A stretch of DNA of 64,000 bases, taken from NCBI RefSeq assembly GCF_947581735.1, contig NZ_CANPVT010000007.1, positions 21,068-85,067 of the forward strand, read 5' to 3'. Below are positions 27,147 through 34,686 of the stretch, one piece after another (position 1 is the first letter of the stretch; the number at the start of each line of letters is the position of its first letter). Below the pieces are notes generated by a model, which ran no database searches, was not told where the DNA came from, and was given only the letters and a program-made list of their open reading frames with translations. Made by a program: the position numbers and the translations under genes. This DNA comes from Candidatus Palauibacter soopunensis (lineage in GTDB: Bacteria; Gemmatimonadota; Gemmatimonadetes; Palauibacterales; Palauibacteraceae).

Positions 27147-28358
27147 ATGTTCTTTTTGCCACGAACGGGATCGACCCGCCGGCGCCCGGCCGCGCCGCTG
27201 CTGGCCGCCGCCGGACTGCTGGCCGCCGCCGCCCTCGACGCCCAGGCCCCGCCGCGGGCGCGGGATCTCGGGATCCCGTTCCCGGGGGAGCCGGGAGCCT
27301 GGAACGCGATTACGGATGTGGCCGGCATCCGGGTCGGACATGCGACGATCATCGAAGGGGAGGGGGCGCTCGTCGTCGGGGAGGGCCCCGTGCGCACGGG
27401 CGTGACGGCCGTGCTCCCGCGTACGGACAGCTACGAACCCGTCTTCGCCGGGTGGTACTCGCTGAACGGGAACGGCGAAATGACGGGGACGACCTGGGTC
27501 GAGGAATCGGGCTTCCTCGAGGGTCCCGTGATGATCACCAACACCCACAGCGTGGGGGATGTCCACCAGGCGGTCATCGAGTGGTCGCGGGACGCGGAGG
27601 CGAACCACCCCATCGCGCCGGGCATCTGGTGGAGCCTGCCCGTCGTGGCGGAGACCTGGGATGGGCGGCTCAACGACATCAATGGGTTCCACGTCGGCAG
27701 GGAACACGTGTTCGCATCGATCGAGAGTGCCGCCTCGGGTCCCGTCACCGAGGGATCGGTCGGCGGCGGGACCGGCATGGTCTGCAATTCGTTCAAGGGC
27801 GGGATCGGAACCTCGTCCCGGCTCGTGGGCGACTACACCGTCGGCGTGCTCGTGCAGTGCAACTACGGGCGCCGGCCGGAGTTGCTGATCGCGGGCGTGC
27901 CGGTGGGGCAGGAACTCCTCGGCTGGACGCCGCCCGGCGGCGCGGACGGATCGGCGGACGCGGGCGAATTCGACGGTCTCGGGTCGATCATCGTCGTCGT
28001 CGCGACGGACGCCCCGCTGCTGCCGCACCAGCTCAAGCGGCTGGCCCGCCGGGCTCCGATCGGGATCGGTCGGATGGGCGGGTACGGGATGAACGGTTCC
28101 GGCGACATCTTCATCGCATTCTCGACGGCGAACAGCGGGGCGTGGAGCCGCGGGGAGAACACGACCGTCGAGATGATATCGAACGACGCCATTTCGCCGC
28201 TGTTGCTCGCGACCGCCCAGGCCACCGAGGAGGCGATCACGAACGCGATGGTTGCGGGTCGGACCATGGTGGGGCGCGACGGGAACACGGTGCCCGGACT
28301 CCCGCATGACGAAGTGCGGCGCATCCTCGCGGCGCACAATCGACTGGAGAGGCCGTAG
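27147..28358 (+). CDS. P1-family (DmpA-like) aminopeptidase, exported
   Basis: 403 residues. Signal peptide, then the DmpA/BapA fold beginning PGAWNAITDVAGIRVGHATI. Key blocks: GSVGGGTGMVCNSFKGGIGTSSR, and the autoproteolysis site Gly279|Ser280 in GLGSIIVVVATDAPLLPHQ, where Ser280 becomes the N-terminal nucleophile of the beta chain. It removes N-terminal residues, often D-amino acids or beta-amino acids, from peptides. GGAGG lies 5-6 nt before the ATG. Its TAG overlaps the GTG of the next gene. Confidence 0.9.
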   Translation: MFFLPRTGSTRRRPAAPLLAAAGLLAAAALDAQAPPRARDLGIPFPGEPGAWNAITDVAGIRVGHATIIEGEGALVVGEGPVRTGVTAVLPRTDSYEPVFAGWYSLNGNGEMTGTTWVEESGFLEGPVMITNTHSVGDVHQAVIEWSRDAEANHPIAPGIWWSLPVVAETWDGRLNDINGFHVGREHVFASIESAASGPVTEGSVGGGTGMVCNSFKGGIGTSSRLVGDYTVGVLVQCNYGRRPELLIAGVPVGQELLGWTPPGGADGSADAGEFDGLGSIIVVVATDAPLLPHQLKRLARRAPIGIGRMGGYGMNGSGDIFIAFSTANSGAWSRGENTTVEMISNDAISPLLLATAQATEEAITNAMVAGRTMVGRDGNTVPGLPHDEVRRILAAHNRLERP

Positions 28359-29227
28359 TGGTTCCCGGACCGGGGCGAAACAAGCGACGGGGTTCGGCGG
28401 CCGCCTGGATCGCGCTCCTTCTGACGGTGCTCGTACCGGGGTCGGTGGAGTGCGCGGTCGATGCCCCGTCGGCCCGCGCGGGTCCGGAGTTCGGCCTCCC
28501 CGCGCTCGTGGCGGCTTCGCCGGTTCCCGGACAGGCCGCGCAGGCATCCGAGTCCGCGTCGGAGTCCGCAGCGGAGGAGGAACTGGGCTTTCTCGCGCGA
28601 CTCGTCACCTGGCTGCGCGAGACCACCGCCGAGCTGGGGTGGCTGGGACCCTTCTTTTTCGGACTCTTCTACGCTCTCGCGGTGGTGCTCTTCGTGCCGG
28701 GTTCGGCGCTGACGATCGCGGGAGGCGTCACGTTCGGCCTCGCGCTCGGCACCCTCACCGTGTTCGTGGGCGCGAACATCGGGGCCGCGCTCGCCTTCCT
28801 CATCGCCCGCTACGTGCTGCGCGACCGCGTCGAGAAGCTCCTCGCCAACCGTCCGGCGCTGCGCGCCATCGACCGCGCGGTGGAGACCCAGGGGTGGCGC
28901 ATCGTCTTCCTCACCCGCCTCTCCCCGGTGTTTCCGTTCAGCGCGCAGAACTACTTCTACGGCCTCACCGGCGTGACTTTCACCCAGTACGTGGCGGCCT
29001 CGCTCGTGGGGATGTTTCCGGGCACGCTCCTGTACGTGTACATCGGCGCAGCCGGAGCGGAAGTCGCCGAGGCGTCCGGCGGCGCGGCCAACTGGGGGCA
29101 GACCGCGCTGCTCGTGGCGGGCCTCGTCGCGACGGCCGCCGTGGTCGTCCTGGTCACGCGCGTGGCCCGGCGCGAACTGCAGAAAGCGCTGGCCGAGGTG
29201 GAAGACTCTCCCGGCGCGTCGGCGTGA
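28358..29227 (+). CDS. VTT-domain (TVP38/TMEM64/DedA-like) membrane protein
   Basis: 289 residues. An N-terminal signal-like helix and Ala/Ser-rich spacer precede the VTT domain: FFFGLFYALAVVLFVPGSALT, a reentrant ANIGAALAFLIARYVLRDRV, and FLTRLSPVFPFSAQNYFYGLTGVTF with the conserved SPxxPF motif. Members transport or scramble lipids or act in membrane homeostasis. GTG start at 28358 overlaps the P1 peptidase stop (TAGTG). It ends before a hairpin that separates it from the convergent receptor fragment. Confidence 0.87.
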   Translation: MVPGPGRNKRRGSAAAWIALLLTVLVPGSVECAVDAPSARAGPEFGLPALVAASPVPGQAAQASESASESAAEEELGFLARLVTWLRETTAELGWLGPFFFGLFYALAVVLFVPGSALTIAGGVTFGLALGTLTVFVGANIGAALAFLIARYVLRDRVEKLLANRPALRAIDRAVETQGWRIVFLTRLSPVFPFSAQNYFYGLTGVTFTQYVAASLVGMFPGTLLYVYIGAAGAEVAEASGGAANWGQTALLVAGLVATAAVVVLVTRVARRELQKALAEVEDSPGASA

Positions 29228-29244
29228 TTTTGTGACGCGGCGGG

Positions 29245-29267
29245 CCCCGCGGCATCCTCCGCCGCGG
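29245..29267. terminator. GC hairpin between convergent genes
   Basis: CCCGCGGC (29245-29252), a 7-nt loop and GCCGCGGG (29260-29267) form a perfect 8-bp stem between the VTT gene and the receptor fragment. There is no clear T-tract on either side, so terminator function is likely by position only. Confidence 0.5.
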
Positions 29268-29302
29268 GCCCCCGGGAATCCGCGCCCGTGGCGAGTTGCC
29301 GG

Positions 29303-30418
29303 TCAGGAACCCCCGCCGAGGATGACACGACCGCCTACGTACAGTCCGCGACCCGGCGCCGTGAAGCCCCAGATCTCCTCGTAGGCCGAGTCGAGGAGGT
29401 TCTCCGCGCGCACCGTGAGCGTGAATCCCGGACCTCCGCCACGCCCGGCGATGTCGAAGCTGGCCGAGAGATCGAGCACCGTGTACGCGGGAAGCGTCAC
29501 GGGCTCGGCCGGGAAGGAGGAGAAATCGCGATCCTCCCGTTCTCCCGTGCGCCGCAGGCTCACGTCCAGCCCCACCCGCGACGAAACCGGATAGAAGGCG
29601 GACGCCGCCATGGCGTGCTTCGGCCGCCGTAACAGCGCAGAGCCTTCCACGAACGTGGCGCCGGGTCCCTCGTCGAAGCCGGCGTCCTGCACCTCGGTGT
29701 CGAGGTACGTCCAACTGCCGGTGAGCCGTAGCGGGCGGGCCTCCACGGACGCCTCCGCCTCGAGCCCCCGGCTCCGGGCCTTCGCGACGTTGAAGAAGTT
29801 GGGGTCGCCCTCGGCGGGCGGAGAGCCGGTGTACTGGATCAAATCCCGGTAATTCTGGCTGAAACCGGTCAGCGAGAGCTTCAGCGAGCCGCCGAGGTCC
29901 TGGTCGATCCCCCCCTCGAAGCTCGTGGAGCGTTCCGGCGTGAGGTCGGGGTTTCCCGTAACAAAGCCCGTGGCGAAGGTCTCGAAGAACGTCGGTTCCT
30001 TGATTCCGGTGCCGGCCGAGACGCGGAGGCGCGTCCCCCACGCGTCGGCGCGCCACGCCGCTCCCGTCCGCCAGGTGCCCGCCGTCCCGAACCGCTCGTC
30101 GTCCTCGGCCCTGACGCCCGCGTTGAGCGCCAGCGCGTCGCGGACCCACGAGAACTGCGCGTGGGCGGCGCGGTTCCGCCAGTCGTCCTCGGAGTCGCCG
30201 GAACTCTCCCCGAACTGGGAGAAGGACCGATTGAAGCCGCGGACGGACTGCCGCTCTTCCTCGTACCCGGCCGTGACCGCCATCCCCTCGGAGAGGCGCC
30301 ACACGGCGCGGCCGCCGGCGGTGACGCGCCGGGTGTCGGTGAGGCTCTTGAACCCGAAGAAGCCCAGGCTGTCGGCGGGGCTGTCGGGCCCGTCGTCCGT
30401 TCCGCGGTCCGCTTCCCA
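29303..30418 (-). pseudogene. btuB: C-terminal part of the interrupted BtuB-like TonB-dependent receptor
   Basis: About 371 residues of beta-barrel, from WEADRGTDDGPDSPADSLGF to the terminal RVILGGGS, with the barrel signature GNPDLTPERSTSFEGGIDQ and ARSRGLEAEA. It has no signal peptide, plug or TonB box; these are in the other part (36011-36889). Codons TGG-GAA (30418-30413) are duplicated at the far end of the inserted element. The frame stays open for 14 more codons into the element with in-frame ATGs (30460, 30445), but a product would be unexportable. Rejoined with the other part the protein would be 662 residues, a normal receptor size. Confidence 0.9.
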
Positions 30419-30419
30419 G
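30413..30419 (+). repeat. Left attachment core (attL), direct repeat TTCCCAG
   Basis: TTCCCAG, followed on the element side by TCCGAT. Identical to 36011-36017. On the receptor strand it reads CTGGGAA, covering the Trp-Glu codons at the break. Combined with the right-end flank, the reconstructed attP is ATAGGA-TTCCCAG-TCCGAT, whose arms match as inverted repeats at 5 of 6 positions, as expected around a 7-bp crossover region. Confidence 0.8.
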
Positions 30420-30485
30420 TCCGATGGCGTTAGGTGGCGTAACATGATATAATACAACATGTTATGATCGCGTTCAGTGGCCGCT

Positions 30486-30510
30486 GATCACCCCTGCAAT
30501 CACCCTTTCC
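30486..30510 (+). repeat. Left arm-type recombinase sites (two RTCACCC-like copies)
   Basis: GATCACCCC (30486-30494) and AATCACCCTTTCC (30498-30510), 12 bp apart, in direct orientation, about 70 bp inside the left core. They match three copies near the right end (35856-35894). Direct repeats at both ends and outside the crossover fit arm-type binding sites of the integrase. The rest of 30461-30713 holds no gene I can support. Confidence 0.65.
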
Positions 30511-30637
30511 ACGCCGGGTAGCGGAATCCATGGACCGCCGCCGATCCCCCGTTTCCCGTTCCGTCGTCCCGTGAAACCCTGTCTCATCCGATAAGGTCTC
30601 TCTCGAAGGACGCGGTTCGGCTCGTGGCGATGCGGAG

Positions 30638-30669
30638 TTGACGCGGAGGCCACCTCCTCAAGCTATCAT
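30638..30669 (+). promoter_or_regulatory. Weak promoter candidate for the HU gene
   Basis: TTGACG (30638-30643) and TATCAT (30664-30669) are separated by 20 bp, longer than the usual 17. Position upstream of the HU Shine-Dalgarno supports it; spacing argues against. Confidence 0.3.
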
Positions 30670-30684
30670 AACAGGGAGGAGGAC

Positions 30685-30717
30685 ATGGCCACACCGCGGG
30701 CGAGGAGAACAGAATGA
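30685..30717 (+). CDS. Possible 10-codon leader peptide coupled to the HU gene
   Basis: An ATG at 30685 preceded by a strong GGGAGGAGG (30674-30682) opens a ten-codon frame, MATPRARRTE, whose TGA overlaps the HU ATG (ATGA at 30714-30717). HU also has its own GAGGAG (30702-30707). The short frame may be a translational coupler or chance; nothing else supports it. Confidence 0.3.
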   Translation: MATPRARRTE

Positions 30718-31019
30718 CGAAAGCCGATCTCGTTGAGCAGGCCGCCGATGCGCTCCGAGGGCGAGTCACCAAGCGGGATTGCGCCTTGGTGGTGGATGCC
30801 TTCCTCGACGCCGTGAAGGACACGCTGGTGGGTGGCGACAACATCGAGATCCGGGGCTTCGGCACCTTCAAGGTGCGGCACCGCAAGGCACGCACGGCCC
30901 GCAACCCCAGAACGGGCGAGGCGGTGGCGGTTCCACCGCGTGTTGCGCCGGTCTTCAAGCCATCGAATCACTTCAGCAGCCGGGTGGGCCGTGGCGCTGG
31001 CGGATCAGGTACGGAGTAG
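30714..31019 (+). CDS. HU/IHF-family DNA-binding protein in the element
   Basis: 101 residues. Full HU fold: TKADLVEQAADAL helix pair, then the signature IEIRGFGTFKVRHRKARTARNPRTGE containing the DNA-intercalating arm (NPRTGE with its Pro). A short Gly-rich C-terminal tail follows. HU and IHF bend DNA and are accessory factors of tyrosine-recombinase integration and excision, so this copy may assist the element's integrase (inference). A GAGGAG lies 6 nt before the ATG. It is the gene nearest the left end, on the opposite strand from the integrase. Confidence 0.92.
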   Translation: MTKADLVEQAADALRGRVTKRDCALVVDAFLDAVKDTLVGGDNIEIRGFGTFKVRHRKARTARNPRTGEAVAVPPRVAPVFKPSNHFSSRVGRGAGGSGTE

Positions 31020-31053
31020 CCCCACGGGTCGCCGGCGAGCCGTTGCTTTGCGT

Positions 31054-31080
31054 CCGGAGGGCTACGAAGCGGCCCTCCGG
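31054..31080 (+). terminator. Hairpin after the HU gene
   Basis: CCGGAGGG (31054-31061) and CCCTCCGG (31073-31080) form a perfect 8-bp stem with an 11-nt loop, followed by TTTCT. A plausible Rho-independent terminator for HU with a short T-tract. Confidence 0.5.
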
Positions 31081-31107
31081 TTTCTCCGCCGTCGAGACGG
31101 CGTTGCC

Positions 31108-31142
31108 GCTGGCTTGGCCCACGCTTCGGTGGTCAAGCCAGC
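31108..31142. other. Second stem-loop in the HU-propeller intergenic region
   Basis: GCTGGCTTG (31108-31116) pairs perfectly with CAAGCCAGC (31134-31142), and inside it CCAC pairs with GTGG around GCTTCG. The 396-bp gap 31020-31415 contains this and the 31054 hairpin but no gene I can support. Function unknown: attenuator, protein-binding site or structured RNA. Confidence 0.5.
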
Positions 31143-31415
31143 GTACCCTCCGTATTACACGGCGGGCTGGCGAGGGGCTTACCCCTTCGATCCCACAACG
31201 CCCGCGCTGTCGCTTGGGAGTGCGCGGGCCGCAGTCGACCCAGCGCGCCTCTCGGGCCGGCGAGATGGTCTGTTCGGGGGTGAACGCGCAGACCCGCGAA
31301 GCGCGATTGCACGCCCGAATGGCGCCACACCTTGCGCAACCCTGAGCCCGTAGGGAATGTCTTTCCAAGTGATGTTTCTTGGGCTTCCGCCTCATTCGGT
31401 TCAGGAGTGCCCCAC

Positions 31416-32867
31416 ATGACCGCGCCCCACCGCACGCTCGCCACGCTCGTGGCCTTGGTCGCCATAGCGTGCGACATCACCGACGTTGCGGCACCCTCAC
31501 AGGACAACCCGGACGCCCCGCTGTCGCTGATGCCCGAGGATCGGGCGCAAGGTCTGGCCGACCAACTGAACGCCTTGGGAACGGTTCGGCTTCGGGAACG
31601 TTTCCTGCGGTTTGTTTTGACGCCGAACGAGGTCCAGGACATGCTGGTTGCCCGCTACGGGCAGCCCGGACCTTGGTACGAGGACCGGGAACGCGACGAG
31701 GAGCGACGAGGCGAAGAGAACCGGGAAGGCGAAACGGCACCGGCAATCGCTCGAATCGTCCCTCAGGCCATCGTGGAGAGCGATTCCCCCCGCGAGGCGG
31801 ACTTGGTGCTCGCCGACGAGCCGCTGGTGCGTGTGGGTTTGCTCGACGGCCCCGACGAATACCTGTTCAGCAACATAGAAGGCGGCGTCCGGCTGGAGGA
31901 CGGCAGCATCGTCGTGGCGGACGAGCAGAGCTACGAGATCCGGATGTTCGACGCTCGTGGCCGCCATGTGTGGACAAGCGGACGGCAAGGTCAGGGACCG
32001 GGCGAGTACGGAGGAGTCCGGTTGCTTCGGGGCTGTCCGGGAACAGCGATCACGGTGTTCGACTGGCATCTGGACCGCGTCACGAGGCTGGACCGGGACG
32101 GCCACGTGATCGACACACGGGCGCTTGCCGGGACCGGAGTGCAACCGTACGGCAGCCCCACCTGCTCGCCCGACGGCGATCTGGTCTTCGTTGGGTGGCC
32201 GGACAGCGAGTGGGATGTGCTCCAGAGGGCGGCGGTGGGTGAGACCTATCGTTGGGAGATGGCGGTGAGTTGGGAACGGGACGACGGCGTGGTCACGCTG
32301 GCCGAGGGGATCCCCGGAACGGAGCGCTTCAGATATGGTGGCGGGTCCGGCCCAATGACTTGGGGGCGGAGCTTGGCCTTCGCGGCCACGGGCACCGGCG
32401 TGTGGTACGGGTCGGCCGACGACTACGAACTCGAACACGTCGACTGGACCGGCCGAGTGACGCGTATCGCGCGGTGGACGGGGCCGGATCTCGAGGTCAC
32501 CGGCGAGCACTTGGCCCGGTATTTGGAGGCCCGTCGGGCTCGGTACGACACGCCCGCGGCGCGTCGGCGCTTCGAGCGGCAGCGCTGGCCCGAGATTCGG
32601 GACGACCTGCCGGAGCGCCTCCCCGCTTACGAAAGGGATGGCCTCCTAGTGCTGCCGGACGGCAGTGTATGGGTCTCCGTGTTCCGCTGGGCGACGCCGC
32701 AGCGGGAACTCCACCTCTTGGACCCGGGTGGCCTCTGGGTTCGTCGGGTCACCATCCCGGCTCGCTCGACCCTCCTCGACGCGGGTGTCGACTGGGTGCT
32801 CCTGCTTGAACGCGGCGAATTCGATGAACAACGCGTGGCCGTCTACGAGCTGGTGGAGGGCTCTTGA
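31416..32867 (+). CDS. Lipoprotein with predicted six-bladed beta-propeller, element cargo
   Basis: 483 residues. The signal peptide MTAPHRTLATLVALVAIAC ends at a lipobox-like Cys19. An N-terminal acidic/helical region (to ~125) is followed by repeated blade motifs such as EDGSIVVADEQSYEIRMFDARGRHVWTSG, a QGQGPGEYGG turn (typical of 6-bladed propeller proteins of the NHL-like group), DRVTRLDRDG and LPDGSVWVSVFRW. Such proteins are common secreted lipoproteins of unknown function in this kind of genome. AGGAG 8 nt before ATG 31416 decides the start; the frame is open further upstream. Its role in the element is unknown. Confidence 0.75.
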   Translation: MTAPHRTLATLVALVAIACDITDVAAPSQDNPDAPLSLMPEDRAQGLADQLNALGTVRLRERFLRFVLTPNEVQDMLVARYGQPGPWYEDRERDEERRGEENREGETAPAIARIVPQAIVESDSPREADLVLADEPLVRVGLLDGPDEYLFSNIEGGVRLEDGSIVVADEQSYEIRMFDARGRHVWTSGRQGQGPGEYGGVRLLRGCPGTAITVFDWHLDRVTRLDRDGHVIDTRALAGTGVQPYGSPTCSPDGDLVFVGWPDSEWDVLQRAAVGETYRWEMAVSWERDDGVVTLAEGIPGTERFRYGGGSGPMTWGRSLAFAATGTGVWYGSADDYELEHVDWTGRVTRIARWTGPDLEVTGEHLARYLEARRARYDTPAARRRFERQRWPEIRDDLPERLPAYERDGLLVLPDGSVWVSVFRWATPQRELHLLDPGGLWVRRVTIPARSTLLDAGVDWVLLLERGEFDEQRVAVYELVEGS

Positions 32868-33035
32868 CCGGCGGACGCGGGTCCGTGAAAGCGCCGGGAC
32901 CTGAGCGATCGAGAATCGGCCTTCCCGCGATTGCTCGCCAATGGGCTGACAGCTCGGTTGCGCCGGAGGCCTTGAATCGGGGCTGTCCAAGACAATCCTG
33001 CCCGCGATTCAGGCGGCACTACAAACGGGGGGTCT

Positions 33036-33055
33036 AGGGGGGCGGAGCCTCCCCT
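33036..33055 (+). terminator. GC hairpin downstream of the propeller gene
   Basis: AGGGGGG (33036-33042) pairs with CCTCCCCT (33048-33055) apart from one G-T pair. It lies 168 bp after the propeller stop and just before two larger stem-loops. No T-tract, so function is tentative. Confidence 0.35.
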
Positions 33056-33057
33056 CG

Positions 33058-33123
33058 CCAGCCGCGACGTTCAACGTCGCGTCGGCTGGCTCAGGATCAG
33101 TAACAGGTCCTGAGCCAGCCGAC
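33058..33123. other. Pair of mutually exclusive stem-loops
   Basis: CCAGCCG-CGACGTT (33058-33071) can pair with AACGTCG (33073-33079) and CGGCTGG (33083-33089) with a 3-nt bulge. Alternatively GTCGGCTGGCTCAGGA (33081-33096) pairs perfectly over 16 bp with 33108-33123 around an 11-nt loop. Both use 33083-33089, so they exclude each other. They lie in the 453-bp gap 32868-33320 between two cargo genes that converge; otherwise I see nothing coding there. Confidence 0.6.
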
Positions 33124-33320
33124 GAACGCCGCCGAAAACGCCCCTTCGGGCACCGCCCGGAACCCCGCTGTCGCGGGCAAGCTCCCCGGCCTCTTGGCCG
33201 CCGACCTCCAACCGGGCCGAACTCCTCTAGGCACGGGTGCCCACTCCCACAAAACTTCGAGTCGTATTCCGCTCGACACCGGAAGGGTTCCGGCCGCCCT
33301 GACGGCCCACCCGATCGCCC

Positions 33321-33896
33321 CTACCACCAGACCCGGAGTGACCATCCGTTCGCGAGCGGATTCGTGAGCACGTCCGGGGAGTCCCGGAGCATCCACGCGG
33401 GGAGTTCGTCCCTCTCGAACGTCCACACCGGACCCGAGCACCGGACCGCATGGCGCGGAGGATCGTTCGACCACCCGCACCCGTCGAGGGCATACACCTC
33501 AACACGTTTTGCGAAGGAATCCGCGTTCGGCCATCCATCCCATAGCCGGACCATCACCGCAAACGGAAAGCCGCTTTCTCGATGGACAGAGACAGCCGCA
33601 CGCATGAGCGCTTCGACTACACGCGCAGGCTCCGTCTCGGGAGTCGTCACTTCCGCCATCACGCGGTGGTCACGGGGCGGGAAGGACAGCGGTTCCGATA
33701 TGACGTGGACCTCGAACCGGGCCGACCCCGCCGCCCGTTCCTCCGCTGTAAGCGCGAACCCTGAGGGCTCGGATTCCGGGGGAGCTTCTGATTTCGGGGG
33801 GGAGCAGCCGATTAGGACCCCGGCGCTGACTACCAAAACCATCGACAGCCCGACGAGCAACCGCCCGGCCGGCTCGGCCACGGCCCCCCGTCTCAT
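33321..33896 (-). CDS. Lipoprotein of unknown function, element cargo
   Basis: 191 residues. The N-terminus MRRGAVAEPAGRLLVGLSMVLVVSAGVLIGC gives a clear lipobox (VLIGC, Cys near 31), then a Pro/Ser/Glu linker and a compact domain with SARFEVHVISEPLSFPPRDHRVMAEVTT and ESGFPFAVMVRLWDGWPN. Two Cys lie in the C-terminal half. I do not recognise the family. ATG 33896 overlaps the GIY-YIG stop (ATGA); an in-frame ATG at 33926 is possible. Translation coupled to the nuclease suggests the two act together or are regulated together. Confidence 0.7.
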   Translation of the reverse strand: MRRGAVAEPAGRLLVGLSMVLVVSAGVLIGCSPPKSEAPPESEPSGFALTAEERAAGSARFEVHVISEPLSFPPRDHRVMAEVTTPETEPARVVEALMRAAVSVHRESGFPFAVMVRLWDGWPNADSFAKRVEVYALDGCGWSNDPPRHAVRCSGPVWTFERDELPAWMLRDSPDVLTNPLANGWSLRVWW

Positions 33897-34402
33897 TTCG
33901 CGACGTACTTCGGTTGAAGTAGGCATATGGCGCAGTGCTCCGCACGGATTGCCGTGTTCTTGGGGTCCGGGTTGTCTTGGGGGGCCGCCACCCACCGCAC
34001 CGTCATTTTGTGGATGCGCTCGAAGGCCTTGTTGAGCGTTCCGATGTCCTCCTTCTTCGGCCACCAAGGGGATTCGCGGGCGGGTTTGGGGGCGTGGCCG
34101 TTGTTGTCTTCCACGAGAACATGGAACAACAGGTTTCGGGCGTCACGCACGCTCTTGGGGGGCGGATTCTCCACGGTCCAGGGGCCTTCCTTCGGATGGA
34201 TCCGGGTGGGGTAGACCTGCGTGTGCAAGCGCCCCCTGATGCCGCTAGAGCCCGTTGCGCTCCCGATGTACAATCGACGGCCACCCTCGCTGAACATGTA
34301 GATGCCGTGTTTCTTGGGAATCTTGAGAGCGTCCCAGTCCCGCACCGGATACTCCTCCGCGTCGTTCAGCGCGTTGGCCATCTTCTTAGCGTCGTGCAGC
34401 AT
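33893..34402 (-). CDS. GIY-YIG domain protein, element cargo
   Basis: 169 residues. GIY at 33-35, YIG at 45-47 with the usual ten-residue gap, Arg56/Arg58 in GIRGRLHTQ as the catalytic Arg candidate, and Glu155 in AEHCAICLLQPKYV as the metal-binding Glu candidate. The catalytic set therefore appears complete in a stand-alone single-domain protein. GIY-YIG enzymes nick or cleave DNA, but some are inactive. GAGGAA precedes the ATG. It sits between integrase and lipoprotein on one strand. A role in element transfer, defence or repair cannot be chosen from the sequence. Confidence 0.75.
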   Translation of the reverse strand: MLHDAKKMANALNDAEEYPVRDWDALKIPKKHGIYMFSEGGRRLYIGSATGSSGIRGRLHTQVYPTRIHPKEGPWTVENPPPKSVRDARNLLFHVLVEDNNGHAPKPARESPWWPKKEDIGTLNKAFERIHKMTVRWVAAPQDNPDPKNTAIRAEHCAICLLQPKYVAK

Positions 34403-34686
34403 GGGTTCCTCTTCTCAGGGTTACTCCGGTCTCCCTCCGCTCACTGCGCGGGGTCGCCAGCGAACCGGGACATGTTCCGCCGATCGACCACGCCTATTCC
34501 TCCGATACAGGCGAACACCGAAACCTGCCGCTGGTCAAGCGGTTTCGCCCTACCCTGACCCCTCGTGGACCGGCGATCATGCGTCAGAGGCGCTCCTGCG
34601 GCCCGTAGATCCCCCGAAATGCACCTCGGATCCCCGGAAACGGCCTCTGGCCCGTCGTGGAGGGTGGATGGGACCCGAAGGCCGTA
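34403..34686. other. Intergenic gap between integrase and GIY-YIG genes
   Basis: 284 bp without a supportable gene. It should contain the GIY-YIG promoter or an operon leader, but I find no convincing -35/-10 pair. Confidence 0.4.

Noticed and set aside
30429-30435. GTTAGGT as an integron-type core site
   Set aside because: Only the 7-mer matches; no attC fold or IntI-type integrase is present, and the receptor repeat lies elsewhere.
30452-30459. ATACAACA shared by both ends (also 35948-35955) as the att core
   Set aside because: Recombination there would not rejoin the receptor in frame; TTCCCAG does.
30449-30477. Outward promoter at the element's left end into the receptor C-terminal part
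   Set aside because: CTGAAC-17-TATTAT is a fair match on the minus strand, but the product would lack a signal peptide and plug, so function is doubtful.
33097-33480. Minus-strand 127-codon frame over the hairpins
   Set aside because: It overlaps the end of the lipoprotein gene in another frame and has no signal, motif or SD.
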